Source: an uncultured Bacilli bacterium (GTDB lineage: Bacteria > Bacillota_I > Bacilli_A > RF39 > UBA660). From it: a stretch of 64,000 nucleotides of DNA. Within the stretch, counting starts at the first letter, position 1; each line of letters begins with the position of its first letter. The notes under the pieces are model-generated. The model saw only the letters and a list, made by a program, of their open reading frames with translations, did no database searches and had not been told where the DNA came from. The stretch is from positions 62,001 to 126,000 of the forward strand of contig CAKOXC010000002.1 of NCBI GenBank assembly GCA_934129945.1. The letters are read 5' to 3'. This document shows, in pieces, positions 24,687 through 32,905 of this stretch. A program made the position numbers and the translations under genes.

Positions 24687-26721
24687 TTGCTCCACCTATT
24701 TCTAATACTTCATCAAAATATTCTTCATAATCCTTATGTGTAACATAAATTATTGTTTTATTTTTAAGCTTTAAATTAAGTTCTTTTATTATATCTATTT
24801 CTAAATTTCTATTAACCTCGCTTAAGGCTTCATCAAGTATCAAAATTGATGAATTTTTATATAGAGCTCTTGCAAGGATAATTCTTTGTTTTTCTCCGCC
24901 AGATAAATTGTTAAAATTTTTATTAATAAAAGTTTCATAGCGTAACGGCTTTTTGCAAACTAATTCTTCTAAATGACATAATTTACATATTTCAGTAAAT
25001 TTTTTTATATTAAATTCATTATTTAATATAATGTTATTTTTAATAGTATCGTCAAATAAAAATTCATTTTGTGATAAATATGTAATATTTGATCTAATAG
25101 TAGCTAATGGGTAATCAAATATATCTACATTATCTATTGTAATAGTACCTTTTTGTAATTCATAGGTTCTATTTAGTAATTTGCAAAACGTCGATTTACC
25201 AATTCCACTTTTTCCTTTTATCATAACATGAGAATTTTTTTTGATTGTGAGGTTGACATCATTTATTATATTGGTATAGTTGTTATAGGAAAATCCTACA
25301 TTTTTGGCGATTATATCGCCATTTAAAAATGGTTCTTTTAATTCTAAGTTTTCTTCTTTATTATCCATAAACTCAATATTTTTTTCTAAAGAAGCTTTTA
25401 AATAATTACATTTTGGGATTAATTCCATAAAAGATTTAATCGGATCTATTAAATAAACAAAGACAGATTCAAATGTAATAAAATTTACCAAAGTTATTTT
25501 GTCATGAAATAGTAGATAAAAACCAAAAGTTATCAATGTATAATGCATTAAATCAAGTACACCATTTTTAAAACTATTTATTAAATTCATAGAACTATTA
25601 ATTTTAAAAATAGATTTTAAATAATTTATAATGTTTTTTTGCATTTTAATAATAAAATGACTTTCTAAATTATTATTTTTAATTGATTCAAAAGCATTAC
25701 AAGATTCACTAATACTTTCATTAAACTTTTCATTACATTCAATGTTTCTTCTAATTATTCTATAAATAAATTTACTTGTTATTAATGCTATTAAAAGGTA
25801 GGAAGTGACAAAAAAACATAATATCATTAATAATTTTGAATTTATAAAATATAGAACAATAAAAGAACATATAGCTAAAAATAAATTCATAATAGTGCTT
25901 ATAACTACTTCAGATATTACTTCATGTAGATTATTAAGTTCTAAAACTCGAGTTATAATTTCACCTGATGATCTATTTTTAACAATTTTAGAAGGAAGAT
26001 TAAAAAATTTTTCAAAAAATGCTTCGTTTAAATTATAATTAATATCTTTTATCAAATAATTCTTATAATAATTACTAATAAATTCAAATATTAATTTACT
26101 AAAATATAAAAACAAAAATAAGAATGCTACTGGTTTTAAATAATTTTGATTATCTAGATTATTGAAACATAATTTAAAATACATACTATTTAAGATGGTT
26201 AGAAATGTTATTATAAAACCAGTAATAATAATATTTATAAAAAGTTTTTTATTATTTTTTATAATATTAGAAATAAACTTGTAAATATTCGTCTCTTCTC
26301 TTTTTATAATATTATCTTCTTTAGGATATGCAACTATCACTACTCCCGTAAAAATTTCATAAAAATCTTGATATTTTATTTTTACTATTCCTTTATAAGG
26401 ATCCATGAGAGTAATAAAATTTTTACTTAATTTGTAACAAACTACATAATGGTTTAAACCATTTTTTAAGGACAAGTGAACAATTGCTGGTAGATTTAAT
26501 TCTTTATCAATCTTATCTACTTTTAATCCATAGGAATCAAAGCCATATTTTTTTATTGCTTCAACCAAATTATAAGCTGTAGTTCCTGAAATATTGGTAT
26601 AACAATCATTATGAATTATTTCAAGTGGCACATAACCATTATAATATTTTAGTAATGACAAAATACAACATGGTCCGCAGTCTTTGATATCTCTTTGTTT
26701 TACTACTTCTATTTTTTGCAT
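24679..26721 (-). CDS. C39-peptidase ABC exporter (bacteriocin type)
   Basis: About 680 residues from the ATG at 26721 (SD GAAGGGAG); an upstream in-frame start lies inside a repeat and is rejected. Domains: C39 peptidase with catalytic Cys in KQRDIKDCGPCCILSLL, His in NHYVVCY and Asp in LMDPYKG; six-helix permease (about 150-430); ATPase with Walker A KGKSGIGKST, Q-loop LSQNEFLFDD, signature NLSGGEKQR and Walker B ILILDEALS. Such PCAT exporters cleave double-glycine leaders and export the peptide. Peptides with fitting leaders lie directly downstream. The leader repeat it shares with comEA hints at joint control. Confidence 0.9.
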   Translation of the reverse strand: MQKIEVVKQRDIKDCGPCCILSLLKYYNGYVPLEIIHNDCYTNISGTTAYNLVEAIKKYGFDSYGLKVDKIDKELNLPAIVHLSLKNGLNHYVVCYKLSKNFITLMDPYKGIVKIKYQDFYEIFTGVVIVAYPKEDNIIKREETNIYKFISNIIKNNKKLFINIIITGFIITFLTILNSMYFKLCFNNLDNQNYLKPVAFLFLFLYFSKLIFEFISNYYKNYLIKDINYNLNEAFFEKFFNLPSKIVKNRSSGEIITRVLELNNLHEVISEVVISTIMNLFLAICSFIVLYFINSKLLMILCFFVTSYLLIALITSKFIYRIIRRNIECNEKFNESISESCNAFESIKNNNLESHFIIKMQKNIINYLKSIFKINSSMNLINSFKNGVLDLMHYTLITFGFYLLFHDKITLVNFITFESVFVYLIDPIKSFMELIPKCNYLKASLEKNIEFMDNKEENLELKEPFLNGDIIAKNVGFSYNNYTNIINDVNLTIKKNSHVMIKGKSGIGKSTFCKLLNRTYELQKGTITIDNVDIFDYPLATIRSNITYLSQNEFLFDDTIKNNIILNNEFNIKKFTEICKLCHLEELVCKKPLRYETFINKNFNNLSGGEKQRIILARALYKNSSILILDEALSEVNRNLEIDIIKELNLKLKNKTIIYVTHKDYEEYFDEVLEIGGANA

Positions 26722-26732
26722 ATTTTTTCTCC

Positions 26733-26798
26733 CTTCTACTATCTTATTACAAAAAAATATCTCATTTCCTTTTTTTTCTTGCAAATTTCTTTAAAAAA
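26733..26798. repeat. 64-66 bp leader repeat, copy C (upstream of the exporter)
   Basis: Matches copies A and B except for a few positions (for example ATATCTC for ATGTCTC on the plus strand and GCAAATTTCTTT in place of TTATTAATTTC). The tiny internal frame is kept with one substitution (MRYFFVIR). Confidence 0.8.
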
Positions 26799-26802
26799 TT
26801 TA

Positions 26803-26829
26803 AAAAAATCGTCATTTTCGACGATTTTT
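26803..26829 (-). terminator. Terminator of the CmpB-like gene
   Basis: AAATCGTC/GACGATTT stem with a short loop, then T residues on the minus strand. Confidence 0.7.
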
Positions 26830-27543
26830 CTTCTTTTTTGTATTATTTTTGTCTTTTTTCATCAAAGAAATTTCTTTTTGTTTGTCTTTACTTAAATTAG
26901 GAAAAGCTTTTAATAATCTACCTGGGAATATTTTAAATTTTGCCATTCTTTCTTTTAATGTTTTTTCAAATAATAAAGGTATTTTACTTAATTTTTCACT
27001 TTTAAGTTCTTCTACTATTATTAATCTGTTACGAAGATTAAATGCAACAACACAAGAATATATAATATCAGAAAGTAACAATATAGTTATTAAAATTAAT
27101 GAAATATTAAAAATGTTGTGTGGTATAAGCATAATAAATTTATCAACTAATGGTTCAACTAAATAAATAATTGCTAAAGAACCAAAACCAAACATAATCG
27201 AATTTAGTAAACATATTCTTCCATTGATATTATACTTATAATTATTATAATCCCACCACATATTATGAAATATTTTTTCAAGTAAAAAACTAGTAAAGTA
27301 TTCTAATGCAGAACATATAATCATTCCAAACACAAAAACAACTAATGGATCACTTTTATATCTTGATAATGCAAATAATATAAATATTGCTCCAAATCCA
27401 TAGATTGGAATTAATGGTCCACATAAAAAACCTCTAGGACTAAATTTTTTATCAAGAATAGCACAAAATAATGTTTCACAGATAAACCCGATAAAACTAT
27501 ATAAAAGAAATGTTGTATATAAATAAATAAATACTTTCATCAT
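26812..27543 (-). CDS. CmpB-type putative ABC transporter permease (PF06541-like)
   Basis: 243 residues with about six membrane helices. Family motifs: GFICETLFCAI, SPRGFLCGPLIPIYGFGAI, ALEYFTSFLLEKIFHNMWWDY and NINGRICLLNSIMFG. The C-terminus after residue 190 is a strongly basic cytosolic tail (KKDKNNTKKKKNRRK). Two ATGs in a row follow GGGAG. Despite the family name no ATPase partner is adjacent, and the function is not established. Confidence 0.8.
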   Translation of the reverse strand: MMKVFIYLYTTFLLYSFIGFICETLFCAILDKKFSPRGFLCGPLIPIYGFGAIFILFALSRYKSDPLVVFVFGMIICSALEYFTSFLLEKIFHNMWWDYNNYKYNINGRICLLNSIMFGFGSLAIIYLVEPLVDKFIMLIPHNIFNISLILITILLLSDIIYSCVVAFNLRNRLIIVEELKSEKLSKIPLLFEKTLKERMAKFKIFPGRLLKAFPNLSKDKQKEISLMKKDKNNTKKKKNRRK

Positions 27544-27641
27544 TAGCTCCCTCTATTTAATAACATTATATCACAAAAATATTTTTTTAGAATAAATAAT
27601 ACTACACATACATATTATGTATTAGATTATTGGAGGAAATT

Positions 27642-28136
27642 ATGATAAATAAACAAAGCTTGTGGTTTGTAACACTATTTAGTATGATTTTAGTTTTAAG
27701 TATTTATTATGTAACAATGAAAGATGATACACTTGCAACCATTAAATCTTTAGATGATATTAAAGAAACTGAAGAAGTTAATGTAACATCAAGTAGTGCT
27801 CTTGTTGCTTTAAGAGTTGCAGATGATGAGGAAGTTCTTAAAGAAATGGAAGACCTTCAAACAGTTTTACTTGATGATACATCAACAATTGAAGAAAAAA
27901 ATAACGCTTATGAATCATTACAAACAATCAATACTACTAAAGGTAAAGAAACTGAAATAGAAGAAAAAATATTAAAAGAATTTAGTTTAGATTCATTTGT
28001 TAAAATTAAAAATGATCGAATAAGTATAACAATTGGAAGTAATGAACATGATACAAAATTAGCTAATAAAATAATGAATACAGTTCAAAGTATGTATGAT
28101 GTTAAAATGTATATAACAATTAAATTCCAAAAATAA
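27642..28136 (+). CDS. spoIIIAH: SpoIIIAH-like stage III sporulation protein
   Basis: 164 residues from the ATG at 27642 (GGAGG 6 bases before); an in-frame TTG upstream overlaps the SD and is rejected. The N-terminus MINKQSLWFVTLFSMILVLSIYYVT is the characteristic SpoIIIAH anchor; then an acidic helical stretch and the C-terminal YscJ/FliF-like ring-building domain (SFVKIKNDRISITIGSNEHD, ANKIMNTVQSMYDVKMYITIKF). In Bacillus it binds SpoIIQ and forms the mother-cell side of the feeding-tube channel. The rest of the spoIIIA operon is not next to it. Confidence 0.85.
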   Translation: MINKQSLWFVTLFSMILVLSIYYVTMKDDTLATIKSLDDIKETEEVNVTSSSALVALRVADDEEVLKEMEDLQTVLLDDTSTIEEKNNAYESLQTINTTKGKETEIEEKILKEFSLDSFVKIKNDRISITIGSNEHDTKLANKIMNTVQSMYDVKMYITIKFQK

Positions 28137-28158
28137 ACTATTTTAGGCATTAGTTCTC

Positions 28159-28185
28159 ACTTTAGTAAAATACATTCATAATATA
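28159..28185 (+). promoter_or_regulatory. Sigma-K-type promoter upstream of gerE
   Basis: AC, 16 bases, CATAATATA, fitting the Bacillus sigma-K consensus (AC, about 16, CATAnnnTA). gerE is sigma-K dependent in B. subtilis. The promoter lies between inverted copies of CTCACTTT (28156-28163) and AAAGTGAG. Confidence 0.5.
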
Positions 28186-28220
28186 AAATAGGTGTATTAA
28201 GAAGAAAGTGAGGGAATTTC

Positions 28221-28427
28221 TTGAAAAATAGTATATTAACGAATCGTGAAAAAGAAGTTTTCGAGTTATTAGTTTTAAATAAATCTACGAAAGAAATTGC
28301 TGATTTTTTAGGTATAAGTGAAAAAACTGTCAGAAATCATATATCTAATGCTATTCAAAAATTAGAAGTAAAAGGAAGAGCTCAAGCTGTTGTAGAATTA
28401 TTAAAACTTGGTGAGATCACTTTATAA
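28221..28427 (+). CDS. gerE: Spore germination/coat regulator GerE
   Basis: LuxR-type DNA-binding protein acting late in the mother cell. 68 residues, all of it the helix-turn-helix: LTNREKEVFELLVLNKSTKEIADFL, ISEKTVRNHISNAIQKL, KGRAQAVVELLKLGE, nearly the B. subtilis GerE sequence. The start is TTG after GTGAGGG; there is no ATG upstream. A sigma-K-like promoter lies before it, and gerM follows, as in B. subtilis where gerE and gerM are close neighbours. Confidence 0.95.
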   Translation: MKNSILTNREKEVFELLVLNKSTKEIADFLGISEKTVRNHISNAIQKLEVKGRAQAVVELLKLGEITL

Positions 28428-28447
28428 AGATGAAAATTTTCATCTTT
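28426..28447 (+). terminator. gerE terminator
   Basis: AAAGATGAAAA/TTTTCATCTTT palindrome directly after the stop, followed by more T. Confidence 0.75.
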
Positions 28448-28495
28448 TTTTGTTCTTAAAATCTAAATTAATAATATATTTTATTAGGTGATAAA

Positions 28496-29449
28496 ATGAT
28501 TAAAAAATCAGCTACAAAACGAATTATAATTGCTTCTATTGCTTTGTTAATACTTCTTATTACTTATATGTTTCCTGCAACTAATGGTTCTAATAATATA
28601 AATCAGTCATTATCTTATATCGAGCCAAATAAAACTACAATTTACCTTGTAGATAACTCTAATATGGTTGCTAGAGTTAAAACTATTACTAAAGAAAATA
28701 AAGATACCATAAAAAAAGCTAGAGAGATTATAAATGCTTTAATTATTAATAGTCAAGCTTCTAAATACAATCCTTCTGGATTTAAAGCAATCATTCCTGA
28801 AGGAACTAAAATACTTTCTATAAGTTTATCTGAAAATATTTTAAAGATTAATTTCAATGAAAAATTTCTAAACATTGACAAAAATAATGAAGAAAAAATG
28901 CTTGAAGCTCTAATCTACTCTCTTACTGAAATAAGTGATATAAAAGGGATAATGATTTTTGTAAATAATAATATTTTAGAAGAATTACCTAATTCAAAAA
29001 CAAAACTTCCAGATGTTTTAGATAGAAAATATGGAATAAATAAAATATATGAAATTGATGATATAAAAAATACAAGTGCTACTACAATTTATTATTTAAG
29101 TGAATTTGAAAATACTAAATATTATACTCCTGTTACATTCATTAATAATGATAGCGAAGACAAAATTGAAGTAATTATTGAAAAATTAAAATCTTCGCCA
29201 ATAAATCAAACTAATTTAATGAGTTATCTTGCTTCTAATGCTGAATTATTAGATTATGAAATAAACGAAAATACAGTAAGTTTAACTTTTAATAATTATA
29301 TATTTGAAGAATTTAGTAATAAAGACATTTTAGAAGAAGTAAAATATACAATAGGTTTATCAATAAAAGATAATTATGCTGTAGATGAAGTGGTTTTTAA
29401 TGCAAATAACGAAAAAATAGCAAATTTTACACTAAATAGTCTTGAATAA
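28496..29449 (+). CDS. gerM: GerM-type sporulation/germination lipoprotein-like protein
   Basis: 317 residues. N-terminal membrane helix (about 10-27), no clear lipobox Cys. Two GerMN domains: about 45-160 (TIYLVDNSNMVARV, ALIINSQASKYNPSGFKAIIPEGTKILSISL, ILKINFNEKFLN) and about 185-315 (TIYYLSEFENTKYYTPVT, VSLTFNNYIFEEF). In B. subtilis GerM is needed for spore cortex and SpoIIIAH-SpoIIQ complex localisation, which links it to the spoIIIAH gene just upstream. SD TTAGGTGAT. Confidence 0.85.
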   Translation: MIKKSATKRIIIASIALLILLITYMFPATNGSNNINQSLSYIEPNKTTIYLVDNSNMVARVKTITKENKDTIKKAREIINALIINSQASKYNPSGFKAIIPEGTKILSISLSENILKINFNEKFLNIDKNNEEKMLEALIYSLTEISDIKGIMIFVNNNILEELPNSKTKLPDVLDRKYGINKIYEIDDIKNTSATTIYYLSEFENTKYYTPVTFINNDSEDKIEVIIEKLKSSPINQTNLMSYLASNAELLDYEINENTVSLTFNNYIFEEFSNKDILEEVKYTIGLSIKDNYAVDEVVFNANNEKIANFTLNSLE

Positions 29450-29490
29450 TTTTAAAATTTATTATATAATCAGTTTGTTACAGCTGATTT

Positions 29491-29567
29491 GTCCTCATAG
29501 CTCAGCTGGATAGAGCATACGCCTTCTAAGCGTACGGTCGCAAGTTCGAATCTTGCTGGGGACACCA
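29491..29567 (+). tRNA. tRNA-Arg (anticodon TCT)
   Basis: Acceptor GTCCTCA/TGGGGAC (one G-T pair), D-loop AGCTCAGCTGGATAGAGC, anticodon stem TACGC/GCGTA around CTTCTAA (TCT at 29525-29527), T-arm GCAAG-TTCGAAT-CTTGC, and an encoded CCA end. Reads AGA, the main Arg codon in AT-rich genomes. Confidence 0.97.
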
Positions 29568-29578
29568 CTTAAGAAATT

Positions 29579-29598
29579 AACGTCTTATAAAAGGCGTT
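29579..29598 (+). terminator. Terminator after tRNA-Arg
   Basis: AACGTCTT/AAGGCGTT stem (one wobble) with a 4-base loop and seven T. Confidence 0.8.
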
Positions 29599-29626
29599 TT
29601 TTTATTTTCCTTTTTACATACAAAAA

Positions 29627-29643
29627 AAGAGCCTTAAGCTCTT
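29627..29643 (-). terminator. efp terminator
   Basis: AAGAGC/GCTCTT stem with a 5-base loop overlapping the efp stop, followed on the minus strand by a T-run. Confidence 0.75.
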
Positions 29644-30194
29644 CCTGAATATTTTCCATCTTTAGTTGATATAATTATTTTTTCACCTTGTGCTATAAAT
29701 AATGGAACTTTAACAACATATCCTGTTTCTATAGTTGCATCTTTCATAGCATTATTTGTTGTATTTCCTTTAACTGCTTCAGTAGTTTCAACAACTTCAT
29801 ATTCAATCTTTTCAGGTAATGTAATACCAATAATTTCACCATTGTAATATTCAATTTGAATATCAAGATTTTCTTTCAAATATTTAACTTGATCTTCTAA
29901 AGTTTTAGCAGGTATTTCAACTTGTTCATATGTTTCAGTATTCATAAACACATAATTATCACCAGCACTATATAAGTAAGTCATTCCTACTCTATCAATA
30001 TGTGCTTTTTCAATTTTTAAATTAGTATTATATGTATCTTCAACAATTGAACCAGTACGTAAATTCTTCAATTTAATTCTAACAAATGCAGGACCTTTTC
30101 CAGGTTTGACATGTTGGAATTCAAGGATTTGACATAAATTACCATCCATAATTATTGTCATACCATTTTTAATATCATTAATATTTATATTCAT
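29634..30194 (-). CDS. efp: Elongation factor P
   Basis: Rescues ribosomes stalled on polyproline. 186 residues, three beta-barrel domains: NININDIKNGMTIIMDGN, the ribosome loop HVKPGKGPAFVR with the Lys that may be modified, AHIDRVGMTYLYSAGDNYVFMNTETYEQ, and the end DGKYSGRA. The loop sequence PGKGPAF fits Firmicutes EF-P. Next to rpmG and a small unknown gene on the same strand. Confidence 0.96.
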   Translation of the reverse strand: MNININDIKNGMTIIMDGNLCQILEFQHVKPGKGPAFVRIKLKNLRTGSIVEDTYNTNLKIEKAHIDRVGMTYLYSAGDNYVFMNTETYEQVEIPAKTLEDQVKYLKENLDIQIEYYNGEIIGITLPEKIEYEVVETTEAVKGNTTNNAMKDATIETGYVVKVPLFIAQGEKIIISTKDGKYSGRA

Positions 30195-30203
30195 AAACTC
30201 ACC

Positions 30204-30386
30204 TTACTTATTTGTAGTCCTTTTTAAATTCTTTTTTAAAACTACTTTATTTCTATTATTTTGATTTTTTAAAGAAACTTTTCTTTCTATAGTAACAATT
30301 GGTTCTTGGCTTTGCATTTTAATTAATTTTTCATAATTAATAGTACTAACAAACCCATCATTATACATTGGATAATTTTGTTTCAT
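30204..30386 (-). CDS. Small basic protein of unknown function
   Basis: 60 residues. N-terminus MKQNYPMYNDGFVSTINYEKL; C-terminus very Lys/Arg/Asn-rich (KNQNNRNKVVLKKNLKRTTNK), as in small nucleic-acid-binding proteins. Its ATG overlaps the rpmG stop by one base and efp follows 9 bases on, so it is part of the rpmG-efp message. Not recognised; the coupling to ribosomal genes is the main reason to treat it as real. Confidence 0.5.
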   Translation of the reverse strand: MKQNYPMYNDGFVSTINYEKLIKMQSQEPIVTIERKVSLKNQNNRNKVVLKKNLKRTTNK

Positions 30387-30559
30387 TATTTAGCTAATTT
30401 TGTTTCTTTAAAAGTAGTTTGTTTTTTACATTTTGGACAATATTTGTTAATTTCTAATTTTTCAGTAGTATTTTTTTTATTTTTAATAGTAGGTCTTCTA
30501 TTAAATCCACATTCTGTACATTTTAATCCTAAGAATGCTCTGTTTTCATTTTTTGCCAT
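30386..30559 (-). CDS. rpmG: 50S ribosomal protein L33
   Basis: 57 residues from the ATG at 30559 (AAAGGAGG 8 bases upstream). Zinc-type L33 with CTEC and CPKC pairs, and NRRPTIKNKKNT, LEINKYCPKCKK. Presence of all four Cys marks the zinc-dependent paralog. Confidence 0.93.
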   Translation of the reverse strand: MAKNENRAFLGLKCTECGFNRRPTIKNKKNTTEKLEINKYCPKCKKQTTFKETKLAK

Positions 30560-30644
30560 ATTTACTTGCCTCCTTTTTTCACACATTAGTATTTTATCAA
30601 ACATTTATCTATTTTTCAAATAAAATATAGCAATTTTAAAGATT

Positions 30645-32594
30645 TTAGTAGTTATCATAGATTAATTTAGTTATTTCATTACTTAAATATCTATTTATAT
30701 AAGCCATATTTCCCTTCTTACCATCATAATGACCTATATTGGGACTTACAACTACAACTGTATATTTGGGATCATCAAATGGAGCAAACATTGCATATGT
30801 TGAAGTAATAGTTTTTACATCATTAACACCATCATTATTTAAATCTAGGAAAGATTCGCTGGTACCAGTTTTACCAGCTGGTTTATATGAAGTATTTGTA
30901 TAACCATAACCTGTACCTAAATATAAAACTTGTCTTAATCCTTCTTTTATTCGATTATAATAAATACTTTGCATATCTATTTTATTTAATATAACCGGCT
31001 TATATGAATAAATAACTTCACTTTTTTCATTAGTTACATAATCAACTAAATTCAACTTATAACGTATGCCATTATTTGCAATAGTATTCATATATTGCCC
31101 TAAAGAAAGAATTGTATAAGTATCATACTGACCTATCGCTAAATTCAAAAGTAAGTCACCTGCTATTTTACCTCCCCTAAGCCCTGTTGGTTCATTTGGT
31201 AAATCTATGCCAGTAGTATTTCCTAATCCATACTGTTTAAAAACATCTCTATATAAATTAAAATTATCTTCATTAACATCAAGTTTCATATTATAACTAT
31301 ATTTATTCCCCGTAGATTTTATAGCAAGTAAAAATTGATAATAATTAGAACTAGTTTTTAATGCTGTAATATCATCAATATACCCTAAGTTTTTATATGA
31401 ACATTTCTCTGGATTTAAATATAATTTAACACAAGAATCTTTTATTTTTTTGCCTATATCAATTAAATTATTTTGATACCCTACGGTCATAGAAGCACCT
31501 TTTACTACACTACCAGGTGTAAATGAAGAATTTATAACATTAAATGATGTATCTTGAAATTCATTATTATTGGTAATTTTTTTACCAGCAATTGCTTTAA
31601 CTAACCCAGTTTTAGAATCTATAACTAAAACATAACTACCGTCATAATACTTTGTATTAGTCATTTTTTTACCTTTTATTATATTATTTTCTATTATTTC
31701 ATTTATTTCTTCTTGCATATCTATATCTATTGAAAGATGAATATCGTTACCCTTTGAACTTTCTTCTAATAAAGTAAGGGTTTTATCATTATTTAATTTA
31801 TAAACTGCTTTTTTACCTTTTAAATATTCATCGTATTGGTATTCTAAATTTGATAAACCTACAATATCTGTAAGCTCATAACCCTTTTTTAAGTAATATT
31901 CTTTATTTTCCTTAGAAATGGGACCAATATTGCCAAAAATATCTCTTAAAGTATCATAATTATATTTTCTTTCCCAAGTCATTTCACCAGTTATACCTTT
32001 TAAATTCATTTCAATTATTTTAGCATATTCATTTTCGTTAATATTTTTAGCAATTATTTTTTTATCATAAGAATACCCTTTATTCATTAGATTATAAATT
32101 TTGGCAGCTTTTTTATCAAGCAATGTAAATTTATTAAGTAATTCTTCATTAATTCTCTCGTATTTTAATTTATTCAAATCATAACTATCAAGTTTTCTTT
32201 CATTATACAACTGATATTCTTTTTTCTTAATTAAATCATTTCCATCATTATTTAAAGCTAAATAAAATTTTTTTAATTCATAAATATTTGCATCAGAAAT
32301 ATCAGTAATATTACTTGCTAATTTATAAGCTAATTTTATTTCATCTTTTACATTGATATTACTTTTATTATAAATAATACAGTTTATACCGACATTATCA
32401 ACTAAAACTTTATTATTAACATCTAATATTCTTCCACGAGGTGCATCCAGTCCTTCAACTTTTATATTAGTTTTGATATCTAGTAATTCTTTATAATAAT
32501 TATTTTTTAATATGGATAAGTTAAAAATGCGACTTATAGCTAAAGCAAAGATAACTGTTAAAGAAAATATAATCTTTTTCAATTTAATCACCAT
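30645..32594 (-). CDS. Class B penicillin-binding protein (PBP2/SpoVD-like)
   Basis: Peptidoglycan transpeptidase, 649 residues. N-terminal membrane anchor (about 8-25), dimerisation domain starting APRGRILDVNNKVL, then the transpeptidase domain: SxxK in FTPGSVVKGAS, SxN in KTSSNYYQF, GIDLPNE, and KTG in AGKTGTSES. No C-terminal PASTA repeats, so it is nearer PbpA/PBP2-type elongation enzymes than SpoVD. Probable partner of a SEDS protein such as the FtsW/RodA homolog at 7-8 kb. Confidence 0.88.
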   Translation of the reverse strand: MVIKLKKIIFSLTVIFALAISRIFNLSILKNNYYKELLDIKTNIKVEGLDAPRGRILDVNNKVLVDNVGINCIIYNKSNINVKDEIKLAYKLASNITDISDANIYELKKFYLALNNDGNDLIKKKEYQLYNERKLDSYDLNKLKYERINEELLNKFTLLDKKAAKIYNLMNKGYSYDKKIIAKNINENEYAKIIEMNLKGITGEMTWERKYNYDTLRDIFGNIGPISKENKEYYLKKGYELTDIVGLSNLEYQYDEYLKGKKAVYKLNNDKTLTLLEESSKGNDIHLSIDIDMQEEINEIIENNIIKGKKMTNTKYYDGSYVLVIDSKTGLVKAIAGKKITNNNEFQDTSFNVINSSFTPGSVVKGASMTVGYQNNLIDIGKKIKDSCVKLYLNPEKCSYKNLGYIDDITALKTSSNYYQFLLAIKSTGNKYSYNMKLDVNEDNFNLYRDVFKQYGLGNTTGIDLPNEPTGLRGGKIAGDLLLNLAIGQYDTYTILSLGQYMNTIANNGIRYKLNLVDYVTNEKSEVIYSYKPVILNKIDMQSIYYNRIKEGLRQVLYLGTGYGYTNTSYKPAGKTGTSESFLDLNNDGVNDVKTITSTYAMFAPFDDPKYTVVVVSPNIGHYDGKKGNMAYINRYLSNEITKLIYDNY

Positions 32595-32644
32595 TATTAG
32601 TATTTTATTTTAATTTAAAAACATACAATATTATAGGTGATTTT

Positions 32645-32905
32645 ATGTATAATATTATTGAAAGATACATTAAAAATTTAAGCAAAGAACAAGTTAATAA
32701 CTTTGCCTTAAAAAATAATGTAAATTTGAGTGGTTTAGAATTAGATTTTTTATATGTTTTTATAAAGAAAAATTATAAAGAAGTTTTAGCAAACCCTAGT
32801 CTTTTAAATCTTGATAGATATAAAACAAAGTTCTCCGAAGAAAACTTTGTCAAAATCAAAAAACTATTTAATGAATATTTATCTAAATATGGTTCTTATT
32901 TATAA
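32645..32905 (+). CDS. YqfT-like protein (DUF2624 type)
   Basis: 86 residues, all helical: IERYIKNLSKEQVNNFALKNNVNLSGLELDFLYVFIKKNYKEVLANP, resembling the small YqfT/DUF2624 proteins that lie next to nfo (yqfS) in Bacillus. It converges on nfo with a 10-base overlap. The function is unknown; identification rests on size, pattern and synteny. Confidence 0.5.
   Translation: MYNIIERYIKNLSKEQVNNFALKNNVNLSGLELDFLYVFIKKNYKEVLANPSLLNLDRYKTKFSEENFVKIKKLFNEYLSKYGSYL

Noticed and set aside
26721..26784. Upstream start of the C39 exporter adding 21 residues
   Set aside because: The added residues come from the leader repeat and separate the peptidase motif from its usual N-terminal position; the ATG at 26721 has the better SD.
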